Source: UBA3839 sp963627995
GTDB taxonomy: Bacteria > Bacteroidota > Bacteroidia > Bacteroidales > Bacteroidaceae
Assembly: GCA_963627995.1 (NCBI GenBank)
Contig: CAVGCV010000008.1
Span: 1 to 64,000 of the forward strand
Reading direction: 5' to 3'
DNA length: 64,000 bases
Shown: positions 8,001 through 15,450 of the stretch, in pieces
Layout of the letters: the number at the start of each line of letters is the position of its first letter
Position numbering within the stretch: position 1 is the stretch's first letter
The notes under the pieces: model-generated
The model's database searches: none
What the model saw: only the letters and a program-made list of their open reading frames with translations
What the model was told of the DNA's origin: nothing
Made by a program: the position numbers and the translations under genes

Positions 8001-9458
8001 GTCGGTCGTGTAGCGCAGCGTGGTGCCGGCGGGAATGTACACGCCGACTTGCAGCGTGCCCTCAAAGAGCTGCGCGTCCTTGTCGACGACGGGCGCGTCG
8101 AGCTGCGACGTGGCGAAGGGGCTGGTGGCGTTCGTCGCGCCCGGAGTCGGGGCGGCCGTGTAGCCCCACTGCGCCCCGCCGTCGGCGGTGCGTGCGTACG
8201 AGGTGCGCGAGATGGCCGCCGGATATTGCTGCGAGGTGAGGAGGTTGCCGTCTTGGTCTGCGATGTAGACGGCGCCGCCGTCGCTGTTGAGCTTCATGTT
8301 GAGCTGGAGTGGGGCGCGGCGCGAGTAGTTGTCGAACCAGAGCACGCTGTAGCCGTGTGCCGGGATGATGCCGGCGCCCGTGGCGATGCGGCACATCTTC
8401 AGGTTGGCCGGGTCGTCGCTCACGTAGAAGCCGGCCGCGCTCACCGTGTGGTCGGTCGGGTTGTAAAGCTCAATCCATCCGCCGTAGTTGCACGAGGGGT
8501 CGATGAACATGTCGACATTGGCCGCCATGATTTCGTTGATGACGATGGCCTCGGCCGTCGCTTCGTTGCGCGTGACGGTCAGCCGGCACAGCGCGCGCTT
8601 GTTGCTCCCGTCTGTCGTGGTGGCGGAGATGGTCGCGGCGCCCTCTTTCAGCGTCGTTATTCGCCCGTTGGCGTCCACCGTCGCCACGCTCTCGTCGGTG
8701 GAGGCCCATGTGAGCTTCTTGTAGGTGGTGTTCTCGGGCAGCAGCGTCGCGGTGAGCCTGGCGGTCTCGCCGAGCAGCAGCTCGAGCGTGGAGTGGTCGA
8801 GGCTGACGGACGTTGCCGTGACCTTCGTGCCGTAGTACTCGAGCTTGAAGTTGTCCATGATGCACCAGTTGTTGTTTGTCCATGCGTCGTTCTTGACGCC
8901 GATGGTGGCCGTTCCGTCGGTGACGTCGAACTCCAGCGAGTTCCGGTACATTCCCAGGGAGAAGCAGTAGGAGGCCGACTCCATGGTGTTCGGATAGTAC
9001 TCGCGGTTTGCCCACCCGTTGCCGTAGCTCCAGCAGCCGTCGTAGCTTGTCGTCAGGTGTTCGGAGTAGAGGCTCGCGATGGCGGTCGAGGCGCTGTTGG
9101 CATAGAGCAGCGCGGGAATGGCTTCCGTGCCGTTCTTGTACGCCTGGATGGACGCTTCGTTGCTGCCCGTGCGGTAGTAGGCGCTCACGGAAACGCGGTA
9201 CTTCCCGTTGGGGACGGAGAAGGTCTGCTTCATGTCGAACGTTCCTTGCCAGAACTCGCACAGTTCGGCGTCGATGCCGCGTCCGCCGGAGTTCTTCTCG
9301 ATGGTCCATCCGTCGGACGAGTTGTTGTCGAAAGTGGGGTTCGTGATGCACCCCTCCGTTACGTCGAGCCATTCCTGGGCCAGCATGGGAGGAGTGGCGG
9401 CGAACAGCCCCGCGGCGAATGCTGCGCACGCGGCGGCCTTACGTATCGTTTTCATCAT
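5049..9458 (-). CDS. Giant secreted CotH-kinase-like protein with two lamin-tail domains, BIG2 and sorting domain
   Basis: 1469 aa. Signal peptide to about residue 28 (ends MLAQ). Domains in order: a jelly-roll/CBM-like N-terminus (about 30-205); an Ig-like BIG2 repeat (about 210-300, TATSVSLDHSTLELLLGETA); lamin-tail domain 1 (about 305-430, IVINEIMAANVDMF); a chitobiase-C-like domain (about 450-535, LRYTTDGSTP); a CotH kinase-like domain (about 540-900) with INMREPNNKHFG and the metal-site motif FDLDFAFN; an intervening region; lamin-tail 2 (about 1220-1370, VKINEVSAANDIYVNEYF); and a C-terminal T9SS-like sorting domain ending GIYVARLTDKSGN. CotH proteins are atypical secreted protein kinases or phosphotransferases; the substrate here is unknown. 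The start overlaps the end of the CapA-NlpC gene by 20 bp, so the two are translationally coupled. Confidence 0.85.
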   Translation of the reverse strand: MMKTIRKAAACAAFAAGLFAATPPMLAQEWLDVTEGCITNPTFDNNSSDGWTIEKNSGGRGIDAELCEFWQGTFDMKQTFSVPNGKYRVSVSAYYRTGSNEASIQAYKNGTEAIPALLYANSASTAIASLYSEHLTTSYDGCWSYGNGWANREYYPNTMESASYCFSLGMYRNSLEFDVTDGTATIGVKNDAWTNNNWCIMDNFKLEYYGTKVTATSVSLDHSTLELLLGETARLTATLLPENTTYKKLTWASTDESVATVDANGRITTLKEGAATISATTTDGSNKRALCRLTVTRNEATAEAIVINEIMAANVDMFIDPSCNYGGWIELYNPTDHTVSAAGFYVSDDPANLKMCRIATGAGIIPAHGYSVLWFDNYSRRAPLQLNMKLNSDGGAVYIADQDGNLLTSQQYPAAISRTSYARTADGGAQWGYTAAPTPGATNATSPFATSQLDAPVVDKDAQLFEGTLQVGVYIPAGTTLRYTTDGSTPTPANGETSATGLFSVSSTTVFRFRLFADGMLPSAVTTRSYILRDRAIDLPVISVVGDNKDLYGDDYGIFVRGNGKNGFPGNGQSAACNWNADWEHPVNFEYLVGGTSVFSQEAHITAAGGWSRAWEPHSFKIKANKVYDGKKYLDYPFFAAKPYLRHKVLQMRNGGNDNAARFIDPALQEIIQRSGIDIDGQCYQPTVHYINGKYIGVINMREPNNKHFGLANFGLDTDLMDQFEMSPDSGYVQKAGDKEVFRQWYELSENAADDETYAQIRRLVDIDEFINYMAVELYLGGTDFPQNNVKGYRPRTEDGRYRFVCFDLDFAFNTDDPFGNFFGKQVYTFNSLYDTTDAVSGGKNLVNGNQVREEIEIVTMFLNMLQNDRFRKQFIDTYCLVAGAVFEPTRCGEILDELYQRVLPSMQVEGKAGNLASSYGRVKNRLNASRQNTFTQKLQNRSEFRLSGTERQRVRLSTDNAQAQLFVNDLQVPANYFDGYLFAPATLSASAPAGYRFAGWKDLSGTAQSTTLFATSATWSYYDKGSLDGTDWKSSVSAAWSTGSAPLGFDTNNTKTFPTQLEWGTDARNKRPTYYFARSLALDDTPGSSDTFTLNWLCDDGFVIYVNGTEAGRFNMPDGTPTFETYATQYAPANPESGSLTLPSSLFRKGGNTIAVEVHNCDAKSSDIYWDAALTRASAGSASIVSTDPELTLPNGTLDLMACYEPLGEDELAATDTKPVKINEVSAANDIYVNEYFKRNDWIELYNTTDEDIDVAGMYLSDNVAKPKKYQIPEAPAVEASYTTLLPAHGFLVVWCDKLAPISQIHTSFKLGAEGGDVLLTAADEAWCDTLSYVAHNGQQTAGLYPDGGSDTYLMSLPTIGKPNRLNSYCQAFEEPKHPDTTGMEDIHISRDGGLAIAYDGDALLLRSDEPTDATLRVHAASGVLAMQSGLRLNGTSLASVAHLPAGIYVARLTDKSGNAVSVKFARK

Positions 9459-11001
9459 TGGTGGTTTTTGTATTGTTGTTTATTGGCGTTCGGTATGCTG
9501 TGTGGCGGTCGGCGGCGGCGTCCGCGCTGTCTTCTATGATGCGTCTTGCCCCGACGTAGCGCCGGATGTAGTAGGCCGAAGTCGCGAAGTCGGTCGTCGT
9601 GATTCCGTTCGACGGCGTGGCGTGCATGAACCGGAAGGAGTTGCGCGCCTTGTCGGTGCTGACGACGATGCCCACGTGCCCGATGTTCCGCGACGCCGAG
9701 CCCGTGAAGAACACCAGGTCGCCCGGCATGAGGGCGCTCCGGTCCACGTGCCGTCCGTCGGTGTACTGGTCGCGCGACGAGCGCTTGAGCTTGTAGCCGA
9801 GCTGCCCGAACACGTAGCTCGTGAACCCCGAGCAGTCGAACTGCGACGGGCCCGCCGCTCCGCTGCGGTAGCGCTTTCCCAGGTGTCGGCGTCCCTCCTC
9901 GATGAGGCGCATCGCGATGAAGGTCGCGCTTTGCGACGTGGAGACGATGTCTCCGCTCGCGGAGATGTCGAGAGCCGTGCCGGGGAAGAAGTCGGCGGTG
10001 AGCTCCTTGATGCGCGCCGCCGACTGGTGGGTGGGGTCGGCGCGCGGGCCGTCGGCTTTCACTTGCCTGAACGACTCGATGCTGCCCGCCTTGAAGTAGC
10101 CCTCTTTGCTCAGCGTGGCCGTCAGCAGCGGGGCGCAGGCGTTGTCGCCCGCCAGTGCCGTGTGGGTGGGGGTGCAGAACCGGCCGAGCCCATAGACGAT
10201 GAGCCGGTCCTTGTACAGCTCCACCGGCAGCATGTGCTCGTTGCCGCTTCCGAAAACGAGGTCGGCGCCGGCGTCCACGCAGTGGTGGGCGAAGGCGGAC
10301 GTTTCGCGGATGTACGCGCCTGTCCGCGTGTCGCCCGCGCGGGCGTGGCCGAGCGAGACTTCATGCCCGTCGCGGCAGAACGACACGACGACGATGTCGC
10401 ACTCCTCTTTCAGGCGGGCGACGATGCGCCTGACGTCCGCCGAGTCGCGCATGGCGGGCGTGTGTGCCGACGACCCGAACGCGGCGTAGCCGTACCTGAT
10501 GCCCCTGCGCTCGAACACGGCGTGTTCCTTCAGCACCCTGATGCCCGCGTACTCGATGTGGTGGTTGCGCAGGGCGTTGGTAGTGGAGGTGAGGCCCTCG
10601 ATGCCGAAGTCCGCGATGCGGCGGTTGGAGAGGCTGACGGCGGTGAAGCCGGCGGCGCGGAGCGCGCCGGCGTGCGATTCGGGCATCTTGACGAGCCGGT
10701 GTCCCGCAGTGGCATTCGGCTTGCCCGGCGTTCCCCCGGTGTCCAAGAAAACGGTGCCCAGCGTGGCGAACGCCACGTCGGCCGAGCCTATCGCGCCTTT
10801 GGCGTGTTCGAACAGGCGCTCGCTTCCGGCCTCGCCCTGCGCCCGGTCGGGCTGGTCGCTGCCGACATTGATTTCGCCGACGACGACAATCTTCGCCGCC
10901 TGCTCCTGCGCTCCCGTGCCCGCGCAGAAAAGGCAGAAGAGCACGAGCGCCGGGAGGCGTTTCGCGCTGGAGGGGAACGTGGTGTGTGTAAGGATGGACA
11001 C
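9439..11001 (-). CDS. Secreted CapA-like (degenerate) / NlpC-P60 fusion protein, GTG start
   Basis: 520 aa from a GTG at 11001, which lies 17 bp after the upstream gene's stop and directly before a signal peptide (LPALVLFCLFCAGTGAQ). Residues about 36-300 match the CapA/PgsA metallophosphatase-like fold in order and spacing, but its usual ligands are replaced: GEIN for GDxM (Glu44), SNRRIADFG for NNH-type, CRDGHE for HWGxE, and GSGNEHML for GHHPHVLQ. Residues about 365-490 are an NlpC/P60 cysteine peptidase with an intact triad: Cys390 in FDCSGF, His442 in GHVGIV, His460 in FMHA. Such peptidases cut gamma-D-Glu to diamino acid bonds in peptidoglycan. The frame is open further upstream without a start; the GTG fits operon spacing and the signal peptide. 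The substrate and the CapA-like role are unknown. Confidence 0.82.
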   Translation of the reverse strand: MSILTHTTFPSSAKRLPALVLFCLFCAGTGAQEQAAKIVVVGEINVGSDQPDRAQGEAGSERLFEHAKGAIGSADVAFATLGTVFLDTGGTPGKPNATAGHRLVKMPESHAGALRAAGFTAVSLSNRRIADFGIEGLTSTTNALRNHHIEYAGIRVLKEHAVFERRGIRYGYAAFGSSAHTPAMRDSADVRRIVARLKEECDIVVVSFCRDGHEVSLGHARAGDTRTGAYIRETSAFAHHCVDAGADLVFGSGNEHMLPVELYKDRLIVYGLGRFCTPTHTALAGDNACAPLLTATLSKEGYFKAGSIESFRQVKADGPRADPTHQSAARIKELTADFFPGTALDISASGDIVSTSQSATFIAMRLIEEGRRHLGKRYRSGAAGPSQFDCSGFTSYVFGQLGYKLKRSSRDQYTDGRHVDRSALMPGDLVFFTGSASRNIGHVGIVVSTDKARNSFRFMHATPSNGITTTDFATSAYYIRRYVGARRIIEDSADAAADRHTAYRTPINNNTKTTNDENDT

Positions 11002-11018
11002 GCTGTCGGGCGGAGGGC

Positions 11019-14000
11019 TTAGTGGACCAGTATTTTCTTGTTGCCGCTGATGTAGATGCCCCTGGGCAGGTGTGCGGCCGGGAAGCCCTGCTGTTCCGCC
11101 ACGCGCGTGCCGGTGAGCGAGTAGATGTCGCGGCTGCCGCTGTCGGCCGACGGGCGGCGCGCGCCGACGGCCTCGTTGTCGCGGCTCGCCAGCAGGCGCA
11201 CGTTGTCGATGTAGAGCAGCGAGTTGCTGGCCGCGCCGACGCTGGCCGACGTGCGGAATCCCAGCGATATCTCGACGTCCTGCTCTTGGTCGAGGGTGAA
11301 GTCGTAGCGCATCTGCTCCCACGTGGCGTTGGCGGCGGGGTAGCGGTAGTCGGTGGCCGCGCCGACGCGGATGCCCGTGAGCGAGGTGTTCGTGTTGCCC
11401 GCGCCGACGATTTCGCGCCCGTTGTTGCTCTGCTGGGTGGCGCACTCGTATCTCATGTCGAGCAGCAGGCGGTACGAGCCCTTGGGAAGCCGAGCCGTTT
11501 GGGTGACGCGGTTCGCCCCCGTGGCCCACGAGTTGAGCACCGTCAGGCAGCGCGCGCCGGCAGCGTCGTCGGACACGGGGCGCGCGCACTGCGCGGCGTA
11601 GTTGCCCACGTTCGACGGGCTCACGCAAAACAGGGTGGTCGAGTAGGGCATGGAGTACATCCGCGCGAAGTTGGAGCCCGCGCCGAGCGCGTTCCCCGCC
11701 GTCCAGCCTTTGACGGGCAGGATGTTCGGGTAGCTTGCGTCGGCCGCCCCGACGGAGTTGGTGTAGCACGGGTTGTAGGTGGTCGAGCCCAGCGTCACGT
11801 TGCCGTTGGCGTCGCCGTACGTCGCGTCCTCCTCGAAGCTGGGGTTGGCGAGCGTCGCCGCCGTGATGTCCAGGTAGCCCTCGGTGGGGTCGTCGCCGCC
11901 GGACGGCGGCATCTCCGCGTCCTCGAACTGCACTCCGCCCCCGGACGCGCTGGCGCGCACGCAGCCGCCCGGCGCGAGGGTGGTGCTGCCCGTGTGCGCC
12001 GCGCCGCCGGCCACGATGCTGACCGACACGGGCGCGTCCGCCGTCCCGTCGTTCCGGATGCAGGCCGCCTCCGCGTTGTCGGCGCACTGCACGGCGGTCA
12101 GGCCGTCGCCCTCGACGAACACGCGCAGCACGTTGCTCACGGAGTGGTTGGTCTCGGCGATGAACGAGGCCGCCGACCTGCCGCCGTCGATGCGCGTGGG
12201 CACGGCGAACACGGGCGCGCCCAGGCGGCACGCGACGTCCGCCAGCTCGCACTTGCGGTCGCTCGCGAAGTTTGCGAGCAGCAGGAAGTTCGTCCCGTCG
12301 GGGTCGGCGGCAATCACGCCGTTCCACCCTTCCGGCACGCGCCCGGTGAGCACTTGCAGCTCCTCGGCCATGGCGGCGGTCGTCTTCGCGTCCACGTTGC
12401 AGTAGTAGGTGATGTTGCGGCGGTCCACCACGTCGCCGCGCTTCACGGCGCGGCTTTCGCCGGAATAGGACGTGTAGAGCTTCGACGTGTGGATCGAGTT
12501 GTTGAGCGAGCGGTCGCCGAACGCCATCTGCTTGCCGTTCTTCGCCACCACGCCAATCTCGTTGTCGATGTTGATCCAGTCGGTGTCGAACGTGGACAGC
12601 TGCGTGCCGTCGCTCTGCCTGTGCCGGATGTCGCCCGCCGCGCCGCCCGGGGTGTAGAGCGTGCGCCTCGTCTTCGTGAAGGGGTCGGTGGAGACGGCCA
12701 GCAGGCCGCCCTGCTCGCGGCTGATGGTGGCGGCCGAGTTGGCGCGCACGTAGTCGAGGTAGACTACCGCGTTGCCCGGGGTGGAGTAGATGGCGAAGCG
12801 GTTGTTGAGCGACGCCCCGTTGGTGTTCAGCTCTCCGTTCATGGTGTAGGCGCGCCCCTGCAGGTCGTAGACGCCGCTCACCACGGGCGCCGCGTCCGTC
12901 GCCTTGCCGTCCACGGCGTACCAGCCGAGGAAGTTGCCCGTGTTGTTCTGGCGGAAGGGGACGACAATCTTGTTCTTGTCGGTGGAGGACGACGCGAAGT
13001 AGCCCGTGTAGCTCCTCAGCCCCGAGCTCCACGAGAAGCAGGTGAAGCGGTCGTCGGTCGATGCGCGCACCACGTTCTGCGAGGGGAATGTCTTCGCCGC
13101 GCCGTAGGCGGAGCTGAACTCCTCCCACGTGGCCGGCGCGAGGTCGGCGGTCGGAAGCGCCTCGTGCATGAGCCACGTCATCATCACGCGGTGGGCCTGC
13201 ACGCCCATCCGGCGCGCGCCCACGTCGGCGTTCAGCAGCCACGAGCCGTCGCCGGTGGTCGACTGGCGCGCCTTGATGTGCTTGTAGGCGAGGTTCTCCA
13301 GCAGCAGCGCGTTCGCGTCGCGCTGGAAGCAGGCCTGCGTCGAGTACGACGTGATTTGGTCGTACAGGAACAGGCTCCAGTCGTTGCCGTTGGGCATGGC
13401 CAGCTCTCCGTCGGACAGCGCGAGCCAGTTCAGCACCTCGTCCATCACCTTCTGGTTGTTGTGCATGAGCGCGCGCGTGGCCCATTTCTCCCTCCCGGCG
13501 GTGCCCAGCTGGAACAGCTTGAGCGCCAGCGCCGCCTCGCCCAGCTCCTGCATCACCACGTTCTGGTAGCTCGTGTGGAACAGGTTGTGGTTCTGCAGCG
13601 TGTAGTCGTCGTACAGGTTCTTGCCGGCGTAGAGGTCGGACACCGTCCGGCCGTCGTGCGCGGGGTCGATCACCGTGCCGTCCGTCGCGTCGCCGGCGTG
13701 CGAGTAGGAGTTGATGGCAAACTCGCGCAGGCGCTCGAACCAGCGCGGCGCCAGCGCGTCGTCGGGGAAGAGGCCCAGCGTGGCGGCCAGCACGTCGGCC
13801 TCCCACCCGTTCTCCTCCGCCTTGGTGTCGCCGGCGTAGCCCGTCGGGATGCTGCGCTCAAGCTCGTAGTTGCACTCTGCTTTCAGCAGCTGGTAGACGC
13901 ACTTGCGCTGCGCGGCGGAGAGGCCGTCCCACTGGAAGAACGCGGAGTAGGCGACGGACATGGCCCAGAGGCTCGACTCCCACACGTGGTCAGCCGCGCT

Positions 14001-15080
14001 CGTCGAGCCCCAGTACTTGCCGTCGGAGCACACCTTCAGCTTGTTGGCCTTGTGGGTGGAGTACGCGAAGACGAGCGACTTGCGCGCCATCGACTCGAGG
14101 TCGGCCCACGTCACGCCCGACGGCAGGGCGACCTTTCCCTTCCCGTACTTCACGAGGAAGGCGCACACCATCGACAGGTCGGCGTTGGGGCGCACGCCGC
14201 GCTCGCCGCTGCCCATCGTGTCCTCGCCGCGGAAGCAGCCGCAAGCCTCGCCCGCGCTGTTCGTCGCGACGGCGTCCTGGTAGTCGTTCTTCATGTAGGC
14301 GGCGAAGTCGGCCAGCATCTGCAGCAGGTCGTCCTTCATCTCGCGCTCCGGCACGAACGCGCGCGTGACGACACCCTCCGTGGGGCTGCTGACGTCGGAC
14401 TCCGTCGGCTCCGCGGGGATGTCGGCGTCGCCCTCCACGCGGTAGAGCCGCACGTTGTCCAGCATGATGCAGCTGCCGCCCGGCAGCCAGTCGACGGACA
14501 CGGAGATGTCGACGTCGCCGTCCGCGGCGGTGCTGAACGCGAGGCGGCTCGTGGTCCACCCCAGCGTGGCGAACACGTTGGCCGAGCCCTGCCCGAAGCC
14601 GGTGGTGGCGCGCTCGCCGCCGGCGGCGAGCGTGAAGCCCGACGTGGCGGCGTTGGCGTAGCCCGTGCGCTGGTCGCAGGTGAGCACGTACCGCCCCGCG
14701 GGCAGGTTCCTCAGCGTCTGCGCCACGGTGGTGGCGCCGCTGCTCCAGCCCATGCGCAGGTAGTAGGCGTGCGTGCCGTCGGGGGTCGATGTGACGAGCC
14801 CGAAGTTGTTGTCGGCGTAGCAGTCTTTCGTGACGAGCAGGCGCGTGACGGACGTTCCCGTCACCGTCCAGCCGCGCGGCTGGTCGAGCCCCCATCCGCG
14901 CAGGCCGTCGGCCGGGTTCGTCACCTGCTGGAGCGCGCCGGTGTCGTCGGCCTCGAACGAGGCGTTGGCGATGTAGGCGGACGTCACGTCCTCCTGCTTC
15001 GCGCCGTTGTCGGCCAGCAGGGAGGAGGGGCACAGGGCCGCGAGCGGCAGCGCGGCGGCAAGGATGCGGAGGGTGTTCAT
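11019..15080 (-). CDS. Large secreted CBM-like/helical-toroid-like protein, function not recognised
   Basis: 1353 aa with signal peptide MNTLRILAAALPLAALCPSSLLA. An N-terminal jelly-roll (about 35-195, YIANASFEADDTGA) resembles carbohydrate-binding modules. Residues about 215-590 are helix-rich with aromatic motifs (VWESSLWAMSVAYSAF, NGWEADVLAATLGLF, TLQNHNLFHTSYQNVV), recalling the alpha/alpha toroids of polysaccharide lyases and some hydrolases. A beta-rich part follows (about 600-1050), then a second CBM-like module (about 1090-1290, ITAATLANPSFEEDAT) and a short Prevotella-type secretion tail ending SGNKKILVH. I cannot assign a CAZy family or catalytic residues. It heads the operon with CapA-NlpC and CotH. 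The frame is open upstream through repeats; Met at 15080 was chosen because it precedes the signal peptide and follows a -7 box. Confidence 0.8.
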   Translation of the reverse strand: MNTLRILAAALPLAALCPSSLLADNGAKQEDVTSAYIANASFEADDTGALQQVTNPADGLRGWGLDQPRGWTVTGTSVTRLLVTKDCYADNNFGLVTSTPDGTHAYYLRMGWSSGATTVAQTLRNLPAGRYVLTCDQRTGYANAATSGFTLAAGGERATTGFGQGSANVFATLGWTTSRLAFSTAADGDVDISVSVDWLPGGSCIMLDNVRLYRVEGDADIPAEPTESDVSSPTEGVVTRAFVPEREMKDDLLQMLADFAAYMKNDYQDAVATNSAGEACGCFRGEDTMGSGERGVRPNADLSMVCAFLVKYGKGKVALPSGVTWADLESMARKSLVFAYSTHKANKLKVCSDGKYWGSTSAADHVWESSLWAMSVAYSAFFQWDGLSAAQRKCVYQLLKAECNYELERSIPTGYAGDTKAEENGWEADVLAATLGLFPDDALAPRWFERLREFAINSYSHAGDATDGTVIDPAHDGRTVSDLYAGKNLYDDYTLQNHNLFHTSYQNVVMQELGEAALALKLFQLGTAGREKWATRALMHNNQKVMDEVLNWLALSDGELAMPNGNDWSLFLYDQITSYSTQACFQRDANALLLENLAYKHIKARQSTTGDGSWLLNADVGARRMGVQAHRVMMTWLMHEALPTADLAPATWEEFSSAYGAAKTFPSQNVVRASTDDRFTCFSWSSGLRSYTGYFASSSTDKNKIVVPFRQNNTGNFLGWYAVDGKATDAAPVVSGVYDLQGRAYTMNGELNTNGASLNNRFAIYSTPGNAVVYLDYVRANSAATISREQGGLLAVSTDPFTKTRRTLYTPGGAAGDIRHRQSDGTQLSTFDTDWINIDNEIGVVAKNGKQMAFGDRSLNNSIHTSKLYTSYSGESRAVKRGDVVDRRNITYYCNVDAKTTAAMAEELQVLTGRVPEGWNGVIAADPDGTNFLLLANFASDRKCELADVACRLGAPVFAVPTRIDGGRSAASFIAETNHSVSNVLRVFVEGDGLTAVQCADNAEAACIRNDGTADAPVSVSIVAGGAAHTGSTTLAPGGCVRASASGGGVQFEDAEMPPSGGDDPTEGYLDITAATLANPSFEEDATYGDANGNVTLGSTTYNPCYTNSVGAADASYPNILPVKGWTAGNALGAGSNFARMYSMPYSTTLFCVSPSNVGNYAAQCARPVSDDAAGARCLTVLNSWATGANRVTQTARLPKGSYRLLLDMRYECATQQSNNGREIVGAGNTNTSLTGIRVGAATDYRYPAANATWEQMRYDFTLDQEQDVEISLGFRTSASVGAASNSLLYIDNVRLLASRDNEAVGARRPSADSGSRDIYSLTGTRVAEQQGFPAAHLPRGIYISGNKKILVH

Positions 15081-15135
15081 GGGTGGCTGGAGTTCGTTAG
15101 AATTTGCGGGGTGTCCCGGATTAGGTGTAATCGCG

Positions 15136-15144
15136 GCAAATATA
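15136..15144 (-). promoter_or_regulatory. -7 box of the three-gene secreted operon
   Basis: The minus strand reads TATATTTGC, a full TAnnTTTGC match 55 bp upstream of the 1353-aa protein's start and about 100 bp inside the edge of array B. Confidence 0.65.
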
Positions 15145-15244
15145 GCAAAAAATCCGCATACGGCGGACACCCGGGCCGTGTCCGCGCGCATTTTTCCGCC
15201 GCGCCGCGCGCGCAGCGGCCTCCGCGCGGCGGCTTTTTCCCTGC

Positions 15245-15442
15245 GGTGCGCCGGAATTTTGGCTGCGGTGCACCGGAAAATCAGCTGCGGTGCGCCGGAA
15301 GTTTTGGCGCGGCGCACTGCGGCTGAATTTCCAAGTACTTGGAAATATTTTTCCGGCGCACCGCGGCTGATTTTCCGGCGCACCGCGCCAAAACTTTCGG
15401 TGCGGCGCGGCGGAAGTGCCTGTGCGCGGGGGCGGATGGCGC
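15245..15442. repeat. 22-bp periodic array B (9 units)
   Basis: Units start at 15245, 15267, 15289, 15311, 15333, 15355, 15377, 15399 and 15421. Heads are GGTGCGCC, GGTGCACC, GGTGCGCC, GGCGCACT, AAGTACTT, GGCGCACC, GGCGCACC, GGTGCGGC and TGTGCGCG. Tails such as GGAATTTTGGCTGC and GCGGCTGATTTTCC vary. Two weaker units may extend it to about 15201. The single AAGTACTT unit sits exactly in the middle. The array runs up to the stop codon of the lipoprotein gene. Confidence 0.88.
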
Positions 15443-15450
15443 GGCGCAGG

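Noticed and set aside
11022..15326. 1434-codon plus-strand frame opposite the 1353-aa protein
   Set aside because: Antisense shadow with Val/Arg/His-rich low-complexity sequence; the minus strand has signal peptide, modules and sorting tail.
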